Part shown: in pieces, positions 15,968-23,824 of the stretch
Position numbering within the stretch: position 1 is the stretch's first letter
How the letters are laid out: each line of letters begins with the position of its first letter
Source: Euryarchaeota archaeon RBG_13_57_23
GTDB lineage: Archaea; Thermoplasmatota; Thermoplasmata; UBA10834
Reading direction: 5' to 3'
Length of the DNA: 35,822 bases
Assembly (NCBI GenBank): GCA_001800675.1
Contig: MGVW01000035.1
Location: 172,772 to 208,593 of the forward strand
The notes under the pieces: model-generated
What the model was told of the DNA's origin: nothing
Database searches by the model: none
What the model saw: the letters and a program-made list of their open reading frames with translations, nothing else
Program-made: the position numbers and the translations under genes

Positions 15968-16999
15968 CTGATCGACCGCCAAATCTGGGTCGGTGCCCTT
16001 TTCCAACCCAGTAGTGAAAGCAGGAAGAAGATAGTCCTCTCCGCTCTGGAGAACGGTTTCGATACCGTGGTCCTCGAGAGACGCGACCTCGATTTCACGG
16101 ACCTGGGCAGGTTCAGAGCGCTCGTCATCGACGGCAAGGAAATCAAGGAAGACGATGAGACGGTCGCGCACTTGGTCGAGATAAGGGGGAAAGCTGACGA
16201 ACTGCGCGCGAAGAAGCTGGCGGAGAGGGGCAAGACCGTCGTCATCTCGGCGAAGGACTGGAAGGTCATCCCTCTTGAGAACCTGATAGTCCACTTCCAG
16301 GGCTCCGGGTCCAAGCTCCTGATGCTCTCGAGAACGTCCGAAGAGGCTAAGCTCTTCTTCGAGACCATGGAGCGGGGCGCAGATGGGGTCCTGATTGTGC
16401 CCGAAAAACTGGAGGAGCTCGCCAAGCTGAGGAAGCTATTGGAGGAGCGCTCCCCCAAACTCGAATTGAAAGAGGCCAAGATAACCTCCCTGAGACAACT
16501 CGGCCTCGGGGACAGGGTCTGCATAGACACTTGTTCGATGCTCCAGATAGGCGAGGGCATGCTGATAGGCAACCAGTCATCATGCCTCTTTCTAATTCAC
16601 TCAGAGACCCTGGGATCGGAATACGCAGCGTCCAGGCCCTTCAGGGTGAACGCCGGGCCAGTGCATGCATATATATTGATGCCTGACGGAAGCACGAGAT
16701 ACCTCTCGGAGCTCCAGGGAGGAGACGAAGCGCTGGTCGTGGGTGCGGACGGGCACACAAGAAAGGTGGTGGTCGGGAGGACCAAGGTGGAGAGGAGGCC
16801 CCTCCTGCTCATCGAGGCAGACGCCGATGGGGAGAGATTCTCAACCATCGTCCAGAACGCGGAGACGATAAGGGTCTACTCGAAGGGAAAGGTCGTGTCC
16901 GTCTCGAAGCTCAAGCTGGGCGACACGATCCTCATCAAACTGGAGCGCGGAGGCAGGCATTTCGGGATGTATGTGAAGGAGACCATCCGGGAGAAGTAA
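15968..16999 (+). CDS. aroB': 3-dehydroquinate synthase II, apparent CTG start
   Basis: Converts ADTH to 3-dehydroquinate by oxidative deamination and cyclisation, using NAD. With a CTG start at 15968 the protein has 343 residues, near the family's usual length. The N-terminal segment I-W-V-G-A-L then R-K-K-I-V-L-S-A-L-E-N-G-F-D-T-V-V matches the family. C-terminal motifs include A-S-R-P-F-R-V-N-A-G-P-V-H-A-Y and the R-Y-L-S-E-L-Q-G-G-D-E stretch. The frame is open from 15923 but has no ATG, GTG or TTG before 16067, which would delete the conserved first strand and helix. GGTGATC at 15959-15965, a long match to the archaeal anti-Shine-Dalgarno sequence, precedes the CTG. Confidence 0.9.
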   Translation: MIDRQIWVGALFQPSSESRKKIVLSALENGFDTVVLERRDLDFTDLGRFRALVIDGKEIKEDDETVAHLVEIRGKADELRAKKLAERGKTVVISAKDWKVIPLENLIVHFQGSGSKLLMLSRTSEEAKLFFETMERGADGVLIVPEKLEELAKLRKLLEERSPKLELKEAKITSLRQLGLGDRVCIDTCSMLQIGEGMLIGNQSSCLFLIHSETLGSEYAASRPFRVNAGPVHAYILMPDGSTRYLSELQGGDEALVVGADGHTRKVVVGRTKVERRPLLLIEADADGERFSTIVQNAETIRVYSKGKVVSVSKLKLGDTILIKLERGGRHFGMYVKETIREK

Positions 17000-18475
17000 A
17001 TGACCATAATCGTCGCTTCTCTCGTCGGGGGAAGCATTGCTGGAGTTTCGGGCTCGTCAAAGGCAGCATTCAGACAGGGAGCAGATGCGGTGGAGGTCAG
17101 GCTGGATCACTTCGGCAACCTCAAACCGTCAGCCCTGCCCAGGATACGTGATGCGTGCCAGGGCTCGACGATCGCCACTCTTCGCTCGAAAGAAGAGGGC
17201 GGGAAATCGAAGCTGGGTCCGAAAGCCAGAGACTCGATGCTGCGGGAGATAGTCCGCGCTGGATTCCACGGCGTCGATCTTGAAATCGGAAGCGACCGCG
17301 CGCTGCTCAGAGAGCTCGGAGGGAGCAAGGATCGACCTGTGACGATCGCATCCGCTCATTTCTGGAACCCTGTTCCCGAAGGGCTGGTCGAATCGACCCT
17401 CAACCAAGCGTGCATGCTAGGCGATGTCGGCAAGGTGGCCATGCAGTGCGAGGACGCCGCTCAGGCAGTCATGCTGGCCAACATCGGCATGAAATACGCG
17501 ACCCGTGGGAAGCGATTCGTGATCATCGGCATGGGAGACCAGGGCAGGCTCACCAGAGTCTGCGCGAGCAGGATCGGATCCGCGATGATGTTCGCCTGCC
17601 TTGGCGGGAAGGAGGCGGCTCCTGGCCAGCTCGATGTGAATACCCAGAAGCTCTTCGATTCAGGGCCGCTGGTTTTCGGGCTCGTCGGGCACCCGGTCTC
17701 CCACTCCGTGTCAAAGCAGATGCACGAGGCGGCGCTCAAGGATTTGGGGCTCGTGGGAGCATACATTCCACTCGACTTCCCACCGGGCGCTTTCGACCAT
17801 CATGCATTAGCCACCCTGAGGACCATCGGCTTCCAGGGGCTCAACGTCACGATCCCGCACAAGGGGACGGCCTTCGAAATCGCAACCCGGACGGAGCAAT
17901 CGGCCTCCGCGACAAAGGCGGTCAACACCATCAGGTTCAAAGACGGTAAGATTATAGGAGAAAACACGGATGTGTTCGGCTTCTCAACTCTGGTTGAAGG
18001 AAAAATACACATCACCAAACACACCAGGGTCCTCATCGTTGGGGCAGGCGGTGCCTCTCGCGCGGTCGCGTACGTGCTCAGGAAGCTCGGGGCGAAATTC
18101 GAGGTCGCGGACATCGAGGCGTCCAGGGCGACGGACCTCGCGAGGATGTTCGGTGGAAGGGCGGTCTCAGTTCGCTCGGCCATGAGCGCTGATGAGCCAT
18201 ATGACCTAGTGATCAATTGCACTCCCGTCGGCATGAAAGGGATGCCCGGTAGCCCAGTGAAGGCGAACCTCTTCACGCGAGGCTCCGTGTACATAGATAT
18301 CGTCTACAATCCGGAGTCGACCGCTGCGATGAAGCTGGCCAGAAGGAAAGGCGCCAGGGTCTACGGAGGGCTCGAGATGCTCGTCCAGCAGGGGGCACAG
18401 TCCTTCAGGCTATGGACGGGGAGGGAGCCGGATGTGGGCGTCATGAGGAGCGTCGCGAGGAGGGCGCTGAGATGA
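17000..18475 (+). CDS. aroDE: Fused 3-dehydroquinate dehydratase - shikimate dehydrogenase
   Basis: A 491-residue bifunctional protein for two consecutive shikimate steps. Residues 1 to ~215 are a type I dehydroquinase: V-E-V-R-L-D, the catalytic His120 in S-A-H-F-W, the Schiff-base K145 in G-D-V-G-K-V-A, and the closing A-A-P-G-Q-L motif. From about 223 a shikimate dehydrogenase follows: G-L-V-G-H-P-V-S-H-S-V-S (substrate serines), N-V-T-I-P-H-K-G (catalytic Lys), N-T-D-V-F-G-F, and the Rossmann motif G-A-G-G-A-S-R-A. The ATG follows the aroB' stop directly. The same fusion is standard in plants and scattered in bacteria; archaeal genomes more often keep separate genes. Confidence 0.95.
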   Translation: MTIIVASLVGGSIAGVSGSSKAAFRQGADAVEVRLDHFGNLKPSALPRIRDACQGSTIATLRSKEEGGKSKLGPKARDSMLREIVRAGFHGVDLEIGSDRALLRELGGSKDRPVTIASAHFWNPVPEGLVESTLNQACMLGDVGKVAMQCEDAAQAVMLANIGMKYATRGKRFVIIGMGDQGRLTRVCASRIGSAMMFACLGGKEAAPGQLDVNTQKLFDSGPLVFGLVGHPVSHSVSKQMHEAALKDLGLVGAYIPLDFPPGAFDHHALATLRTIGFQGLNVTIPHKGTAFEIATRTEQSASATKAVNTIRFKDGKIIGENTDVFGFSTLVEGKIHITKHTRVLIVGAGGASRAVAYVLRKLGAKFEVADIEASRATDLARMFGGRAVSVRSAMSADEPYDLVINCTPVGMKGMPGSPVKANLFTRGSVYIDIVYNPESTAAMKLARRKGARVYGGLEMLVQQGAQSFRLWTGREPDVGVMRSVARRALR

Positions 18476-19341
18476 TTGGCAAAGCCGCCTGCAGAGGCGC
18501 AGCCACGATAGTGAACGCGATCGCGACCGGCAAGGGCGCTGCATTTGGGATCTCGCTCGAGGTCGATGCCGCAGTAGAGCTCACAGAGGGTCCCGGAGAG
18601 ATCACGCTGAGGGATTCCCGGGAGGGAGCCGACCTCGTCGCTGGGTGTGTCCGAGCCATTGCGAAGAAGGCACTCGGCAACAGGATGGTCAACGGCGAGG
18701 TCCATGTCAAATCCGAGATTCCAGTCTCCAGAGGCCTGAAAAGCAGCAGCGCTGTGTCCAACGCCGTCGCGCTGGCGACTGCTAAAGCCGTGGGAACGGA
18801 TCTTCCTGATATGGAGATCATTCTGGCCGGGATCGAGGAGTCGATCAAGGCGGGAGTCACTATCACAGGAGCGTTCGATGACGCATCCGCCTGCTACTTC
18901 GGCGGGGTCGTCGTGACGGACAACAGGAACTTCGCGATACTTCACAGGGGAACTCTTGATCCCGACCTCGAAGTGCTCCTGCACGTGCCCGACAGGAAGA
19001 TTACCAAGGCAAGCGTCAAAGGACTCGACTTCAGTCCCATAAGGAAGGAGGTAGAGAAGGCCTACGAGCTGGCCATGCAAGGCAGCTACCTGAAGGCGAT
19101 GGAGGTCAATTCCAGAGCGTATGCAAAGGTCCTCGACGTCTCAGAGGACGTCGCTGAGCTTGCCCGCAAGAAGGGAGCTCTGGCTGCTGGCATCTCGGGC
19201 ACTGGCCCCGCGACCGCGATCATATGCGACAAGGCGGATGTCGGAGTGCTCATGAGCGCGCTCCAGAATCATGATGGCGCTGTACTGAGAGCGCACATCA
19301 ACGACGTCCCAGCGAGGGAGGTGGTTCCACGCCTCTTGTAG
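18472..19341 (+). CDS. aroK: Archaeal shikimate kinase (GHMP family)
   Basis: Phosphorylates shikimate at O3 using ATP. The 289-residue protein belongs to the GHMP kinases, unrelated to the P-loop shikimate kinases of bacteria. The phosphate-binding motif runs P84-V-S-R-G-L-K-S-S-S-A94, and the third GHMP motif near the C-terminus is I-S-G-T-G-P-A-T-A. The start (ATG 18472) overlaps the aroDE stop as ATGA. An upstream in-frame start at 18412 would overlap aroDE by 64 nt and lacks family support. Its last codons contain the Shine-Dalgarno site of the next gene. Confidence 0.95.
   Translation: MIGKAACRGAATIVNAIATGKGAAFGISLEVDAAVELTEGPGEITLRDSREGADLVAGCVRAIAKKALGNRMVNGEVHVKSEIPVSRGLKSSSAVSNAVALATAKAVGTDLPDMEIILAGIEESIKAGVTITGAFDDASACYFGGVVVTDNRNFAILHRGTLDPDLEVLLHVPDRKITKASVKGLDFSPIRKEVEKAYELAMQGSYLKAMEVNSRAYAKVLDVSEDVAELARKKGALAAGISGTGPATAIICDKADVGVLMSALQNHDGAVLRAHINDVPAREVVPRLL
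19317..19322 (+). promoter_or_regulatory. Shine-Dalgarno site defining a non-AUG start for aroA
   Basis: GGAGGT lies inside the end of the shikimate kinase gene, 6 nt before the ACG codon at 19329. It is the strongest such site in the neighbourhood, and no ATG, GTG or TTG in the aroA frame follows it until 19407. Confidence 0.6.
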
Positions 19342-20600
19342 TCAAGTCATCTGTCGCGAAAGGGACGGTCACGGCTCCGCCCTCGAAATCCTACACTCAC
19401 AGAGCGATGGTGCTGGGTGCCCTCACCTACTCCAACTTCTCGCTCGTCAACCCGTTGATGTCGGAGGACACGAGGGCGACCCTGGATGCACTCTACTCCC
19501 TCGGGACCGATTTCAGGAGCAACGCGAAGGGTGTGATGATACAATGCGACGCCCTCAAGGGGGCCCGCGTGGTAATCGACGCCAAGAACTCCGGCACGAC
19601 CATCCGTCTGATAACCGGGGTCGCCTCGCTACTGCCCTCGACGACCACATTGACTGGCGATGAGAGCCTCGTCAGGAGGCCCATGGGTCCTCTTGTCGAT
19701 GCATTGACACAGCTGGGGGCCAAGGTCTCGTACCTCAGTCACGTTGGACGCCCACCACTCAGTATCACAGGGCCGATCACCGGCGAGCGCGCAGAAATCC
19801 CCGCCAACATCAGCTCACAGTTCGTATCCTCGCTTCTCATAGCATGTTCCCAGAAGAAGGACGATACCCAGATACAGCTGGAGGGAGAGCTACGGTCGAG
19901 GCCCTACGTCGACATCACCCTCCAGATGATGGAGGAGTTCGGAGCGCACGCGGAAGAGAACGAGGAGGGATTCTTTGTCGAGGGCCAGCAGCAGCTCTCC
20001 CGCGAGAGCTACACCGTACCAGGAGATTACTCGTCAGCGGCGTTTCCGCTTGCTGCAGCTGCGATATCCGGCGGCGACGTCACCGTCAGGAACTTGGACA
20101 AGGCCTCGCCGCAGGGTGACAAGGCTTTCCTGGACCACCTCAGATCCTTCGGGACCAAGGTCACTCGGACGGACAGCTCCGTCCGCGTCAAGTCGGCGGA
20201 CTTGAAGGGGATCGACATCGACGTGCGGAACACGCCAGACCTCTTCCCCATTCTTGCGGTAGTCGGTGCTGTCGCTGATGGCAAGACCGTCCTGAGCGGC
20301 GGGGAGAACCTCAGGGAGAAAGAGAGTGACAGGATCGCGACGACGACTCGGTTCCTCCTGGACATGGGTGCGAACATCGTGCCCAAGGAGGACGGGTGCG
20401 AGATCGTCGGCGTTCAGAAGCTCCACGGTACGACCGTCAAGACCGAAGGGGACCACAGAATACTAATGGCTGCAGCTGTTGCGTCTTTGGTAGCCTCGTC
20501 TGAGACGAGTATAGATGACACGGATTCATTCAACGTTTCATATCCAGGGTTCATCAGGGACCTTCATCAGCTAGGCTGCCGCCTCATGGTGAGAAAATGA
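19329..20600 (+). CDS. aroA: EPSP synthase (3-phosphoshikimate 1-carboxyvinyltransferase), apparent ACG start
   Basis: Transfers the enolpyruvyl group of PEP to shikimate 3-phosphate. Read from the ACG at 19329 the protein is 423 residues and begins (M)-P-L-V-V-K-S-S-V-A-K-G, like the M-x-L-V-V-x-P-S start of archaeal homologs. The essential P-P-S-K-S-Y-T-H-R-A substrate motif follows at residues 17-26. The first canonical in-frame codon, ATG 19407, lies after that motif and would give a dead enzyme. The frame is open back to 19275 without ATG, GTG, TTG or CTG. The rest is complete, with G-D-E-S-L-V-R-R-P-M-G and the E-K-E-S-D-R-I signature. It overlaps the shikimate kinase gene by 13 nt. Confidence 0.92.
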   Translation, partial: TPLVVKSSVAKGTVTAPPSKSYTHRAMVLGALTYSNFSLVNPLMSEDTRATLDALYSLGTDFRSNAKGVMIQCDALKGARVVIDAKNSGTTIRLITGVASLLPSTTTLTGDESLVRRPMGPLVDALTQLGAKVSYLSHVGRPPLSITGPITGERAEIPANISSQFVSSLLIACSQKKDDTQIQLEGELRSRPYVDITLQMMEEFGAHAEENEEGFFVEGQQQLSRESYTVPGDYSSAAFPLAAAAISGGDVTVRNLDKASPQGDKAFLDHLRSFGTKVTRTDSSVRVKSADLKGIDIDVRNTPDLFPILAVVGAVADGKTVLSGGENLREKESDRIATTTRFLLDMGANIVPKEDGCEIVGVQKLHGTTVKTEGDHRILMAAAVASLVASSETSIDDTDSFNVSYPGFIRDLHQLGCRLMVRK

Positions 20601-21673
20601 ACGAGTTCGGAGTGAAGTACAGGATAGGCATCTTCGGGTCCAGCCACGGACCGTGCGTGGGAGCCAAGATCGAGGGCTGTCCAGCAGGTGCTAGGGTCTC
20701 CGAATCGGCAATTCAGATAGAGCTCGACAGGAGGAGTCCAGGCAAGGGCCCGGTCACCAGTCCCCGAAGAGAGAGGGACAAGCTGGAGATTCTCTCTGGC
20801 ATAAGGAAGGGGAAGGCGACGGGTGGCCCGATAGTCGGGATGGTAAGGAATATGGACACCGACTCCTCCGCATACGACGCTTTCCTGAGAGTCCCCAGAC
20901 CAGGACATGCGGACTACCCCGCGCTGGTCAAGTACGGAGGGCACCACGACCACAGGGGCGGCGGGCAGTTCTCCGGCAGGATGACCGCGGGGCTCGTCAT
21001 AGGCGGAGCCATAGCCAGGCAAGTGCTCGAGAAGAAGGGCGTCGCATTCCTCGGCCAGACCGTTCAGATAGGATCGATTAGGGTGGAGAAGGACATCCCC
21101 TTCAGCATCGCAGAGAAGATCGTGAGGACCAGCCCTGTCGCATGCGCTGACAGGGGCAAGACGGAGGCGATGGTCGACGCGATCGTCAAGGCGCATGAGG
21201 CGAAGGACAGTGTCGGAGGAGTCGTGAAGTGCACTGTACTCGGGCTCCCCGTCGGCGTCGGTGAACCGTTCTTCGGATCCGTGGAGAGCATGCTCTCAGC
21301 AATGATGTACTCCATCCCTGGAGTGAAAGGAGTCGAATTCGGCTCGGGCTTCAAGGCCGCCTCGATGAGAGGCAGCGCCCACAACGACCCATACGGCGTG
21401 CGGAACGGAAGAATCATAACGAAGACGAACAACGCCGGAGGGGTGCTTGGTGGACTTTCCACAGGCATGCCGATCGAATTCAGAGTCGCATTCAAGCCGA
21501 CTTCTTCGATAGCGCGTCCCCAGATGAGCGTGGATGTCGTGGACAAGAAGCCTGTGGAACTTGAGATCAAAGGCCGACACGACCCGTGCATTGTCCCCAG
21601 GGCGGTTCCCGTCGTTGAGAACTCCACGGCTGCCGTAATCCTGGATCTCATGCTTCAGGGGGGGTTCACCTGA
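20597..21673 (+). CDS. aroC: Chorismate synthase
   Basis: Makes chorismate from EPSP in a reaction that needs reduced FMN, linking it to the riboflavin genes elsewhere in the window. The 358-residue protein starts in the ATGA overlap with aroA. Signatures are G-S-S-H-G near the start, R-P-G-H-A-D-Y-P near residue 97, H-H-D-H-R-G-G-G-Q-F-S-G-R near 117, and G-F-K-A-A-S-M-R-G-S-x-H-N-D in the middle. R-P-Q-M-S-V-D-V-V-D occurs towards the end. All expected motifs are present and I see no truncation. Confidence 0.97.
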   Translation: MNEFGVKYRIGIFGSSHGPCVGAKIEGCPAGARVSESAIQIELDRRSPGKGPVTSPRRERDKLEILSGIRKGKATGGPIVGMVRNMDTDSSAYDAFLRVPRPGHADYPALVKYGGHHDHRGGGQFSGRMTAGLVIGGAIARQVLEKKGVAFLGQTVQIGSIRVEKDIPFSIAEKIVRTSPVACADRGKTEAMVDAIVKAHEAKDSVGGVVKCTVLGLPVGVGEPFFGSVESMLSAMMYSIPGVKGVEFGSGFKAASMRGSAHNDPYGVRNGRIITKTNNAGGVLGGLSTGMPIEFRVAFKPTSSIARPQMSVDVVDKKPVELEIKGRHDPCIVPRAVPVVENSTAAVILDLMLQGGFT

Positions 21674-22755
21674 CAAGAACGGAAATCGAGTCACTCCGAG
21701 ATGAGATCACGAAGATCGACTCACAGCTCTTGGATCTCGTTGCGAGACGGGCTGATGTGGCGGGGGAGATAGGTCGCATGAAGGCGAAGGACGGCCTCCG
21801 GACAAGAGACCCTGCCAGAGAGAAACAGATCAAGGCAGCTTTCGCCCGGAATGCGAGGAGACTCGGAGTCAACGAGAACCTCGCTACCGAACTCGCAGTC
21901 CTTCTCATCAACGACGCAGTCAAGATCCAGACCAGGAATGCCGCGAAGAACCTCAGAGGAAGATCGGCCCTCATCGTCGGAGGGTCTGGTCGAATGGGCG
22001 CATGGATGTGCAGGTTCCTGTCGGGCAGAGGAGCATCAGTGACCTTATGGGATCCGCGAGGTTCGCTACCAGGATACAGATCGGTCAAGTCAGTTCGCAA
22101 GGTGGCCAGCGAATCTGATCTCGTCGTTATCGCGAGCCCGTTGGGCGTTGCAGCCAAGGAACTCAGAGAAGTCCTTCGGTCGTCGCCTCAAGGGACCGTT
22201 TTCGACATCTGCAGCGTCAAGGATCACTTGGCCAAAGACATCAAAGCAGCAGCGGGAAGGGGTACCCGCATAACTAGCGTCCACCCGATGTTCGGCCCCG
22301 GCGTGGCCTCCCCAAGAGGGCGAAACGTGCTTGTCTGCAAGTGCGGCTGCGCTGGAGCGGATCGGGAGATCGTCGGTTTGTTCTCCTCGGCCGGAGCGAA
22401 GGTCACGAAGATTGGAGTGGACGGACACGACGAGCTGATGGCGTATGTGCTCGGCCTCCCGCATCTGTGCACGATCGCATTTGCCAGCACGGCTGAGAAG
22501 TCAAGAATCCCATTCGCCGAACTCGCACGGGTGCAAGGGCCTTCCTTCGACCGTCTAGCAAGGAGTGCCATCGAGCTTTCAAAAGAGAGCAGAAGAGTAT
22601 ATCATGACATTCAACTCCTCAACCCCAAATCCAAGGATATGATCTCAGGCATGGAGAAAGCTCTAGCCGAACTCAGGTTCGCGGCTCTTGCCAGGGATCC
22701 CGAGGCGTTCAGGACCATCATCGACAGATGTGAGGAATACCTAGAGGTGAGCTGA
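21670..22755 (+). CDS. tyrA: Chorismate mutase - prephenate dehydrogenase fusion, apparent CTG start
   Basis: From CTG 21670 the protein has 361 residues. Residues 1-85 form an AroQ-type chorismate mutase (I-E-S-L-R-D-E-I, then I-D-S-Q-L-L-D-L-V-A-R-R and a later basic cluster). From about 97 a TyrA dehydrogenase begins with the nucleotide motif V-G-G-S-G-R-M-G, and has H-P-M-F-G-P-G in the active site. Together they convert chorismate to 4-hydroxyphenylpyruvate, the tyrosine branch. The CTG overlaps the aroC stop as CTGA, exactly like the ATGA couplings elsewhere in the operon, and a G-run precedes it. The first canonical codon (TTG 21730) would remove the first helix of the mutase. No pheA is in the window. 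Confidence 0.93.
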   Translation: MTRTEIESLRDEITKIDSQLLDLVARRADVAGEIGRMKAKDGLRTRDPAREKQIKAAFARNARRLGVNENLATELAVLLINDAVKIQTRNAAKNLRGRSALIVGGSGRMGAWMCRFLSGRGASVTLWDPRGSLPGYRSVKSVRKVASESDLVVIASPLGVAAKELREVLRSSPQGTVFDICSVKDHLAKDIKAAAGRGTRITSVHPMFGPGVASPRGRNVLVCKCGCAGADREIVGLFSSAGAKVTKIGVDGHDELMAYVLGLPHLCTIAFASTAEKSRIPFAELARVQGPSFDRLARSAIELSKESRRVYHDIQLLNPKSKDMISGMEKALAELRFAALARDPEAFRTIIDRCEEYLEVS

Positions 22756-22756
22756 A

Positions 22757-23824
22757 ATGGCGAAGAAGAAAGCAGCAATACTTGGCTCAAGCGGAATGAT
22801 CGGCCAGCGATTCGCTCACATGCTGAACGACCACCCATACTTCGATGTCGTCGCTTACTGCGCCTCCGACAGGTCGGAGGGTAAGAAGCTCGCGGACGTA
22901 TGGAGACTGAGCGATCTGGACACCATCCCGGGGCTTTCGGAAGAGGTCATTCAGGCGACCGCAACCTCTGCGCTGATCAAGGAAGGCGTGGAGGTGGCGT
23001 TCAGCGGCCTTCCGTCCGATGTTGCGGGGCCCATCGAAAACGACCTCGCCGAGGCGGGCATAGCAGTATTCTCCAACGCCGCATCACATCGCATGGAACC
23101 GGACACTCCTATCCTGATACCGGAGATCAACGCAGAACACCTGGCCTCCGTGGAAGTGCAGAAGAGGAGGCGGAAGAAGGGTGGGTTCATCGTGACGAAC
23201 GCCAACTGCTCGGTCACTGGGCTCGCCCTTGGCCTGAAGCCATTGGTCGACAAGTTCGGATTCACAGAGATAGATGTCGCCACATATCAGGCGCTCTCGG
23301 GCGCTGGCTACCCGGGAGTATCTTCTCTCGACATCACCGGCAACGTCCTGCCATGGATCAAGAACGAGGAGGAGAAGATGGGCCTCGAGGGGAAGAAGAT
23401 CCTCGGCGCGTGGAAGAACGGCAGGTTCGTGGACAGCCCCGTGAACATCATGGCGTCTTGCGCCAGAGTCCACGTAAGGGATGGACACCTGGAAGCGGTA
23501 TTCATAAGGGATCGAGCCATCCCGGATGCGAAGACCATCGCGAAGGAACTCAGGAGCTTCAGGGCCAAACCACAGAAGCTGAAACTGCCGAGCGCGCCCG
23601 AGCAACCAATCATTGTCATGGATGAGCCGAACCGACCCCAGCCACTGCTCGACTCATACGCGGGAACACCTGATAGGGCCCGCGGTATGGCGACGGTGAT
23701 AGGCAGGATCCGAGTGACCGAAGGATGCCTCAGATTCTATCTCCTGTCACACAACACGATAAGAGGCGGAGCGGGAGGCTCGGTCTTGAACGCAGAACTG
23801 GCATTCAAGGAGGGAGTGATTTGA
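22757..23824 (+). CDS. asd: Aspartate-semialdehyde dehydrogenase
   Basis: Reduces aspartyl phosphate to L-aspartate semialdehyde. The 355-residue protein has the dinucleotide motif G-S-S-G-M-I-G-Q near the N-terminus and the catalytic cysteine in N-A-N-C-S-V-T-G. The active-site R-V-H-V-R-D-G-H stretch lies near residue 235. It is of the archaeal/fungal type by its length and motif wording. It follows tyrA by 1 nt. Its product is used by AroA' at the operon head and by the sulfurtransferase encoded directly downstream, which explains its position between aromatic and sulfur genes. Confidence 0.96.
   Translation: MAKKKAAILGSSGMIGQRFAHMLNDHPYFDVVAYCASDRSEGKKLADVWRLSDLDTIPGLSEEVIQATATSALIKEGVEVAFSGLPSDVAGPIENDLAEAGIAVFSNAASHRMEPDTPILIPEINAEHLASVEVQKRRRKKGGFIVTNANCSVTGLALGLKPLVDKFGFTEIDVATYQALSGAGYPGVSSLDITGNVLPWIKNEEEKMGLEGKKILGAWKNGRFVDSPVNIMASCARVHVRDGHLEAVFIRDRAIPDAKTIAKELRSFRAKPQKLKLPSAPEQPIIVMDEPNRPQPLLDSYAGTPDRARGMATVIGRIRVTEGCLRFYLLSHNTIRGGAGGSVLNAELAFKEGVI

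Noticed and set aside
16067-16999. Dehydroquinate synthase II starting at GTG 16067
   Set aside because: About 33 conserved N-terminal residues lie upstream in the same open frame.
19407-20600. EPSP synthase starting at ATG 19407
   Set aside because: This would drop the substrate-binding S-K-S-x-x-H-R motif encoded just before it.
23725-23820. Earlier start for the COG1900 gene
   Set aside because: It lies deep inside asd and encodes no family sequence; TTG 23821 is coupled to the asd stop.
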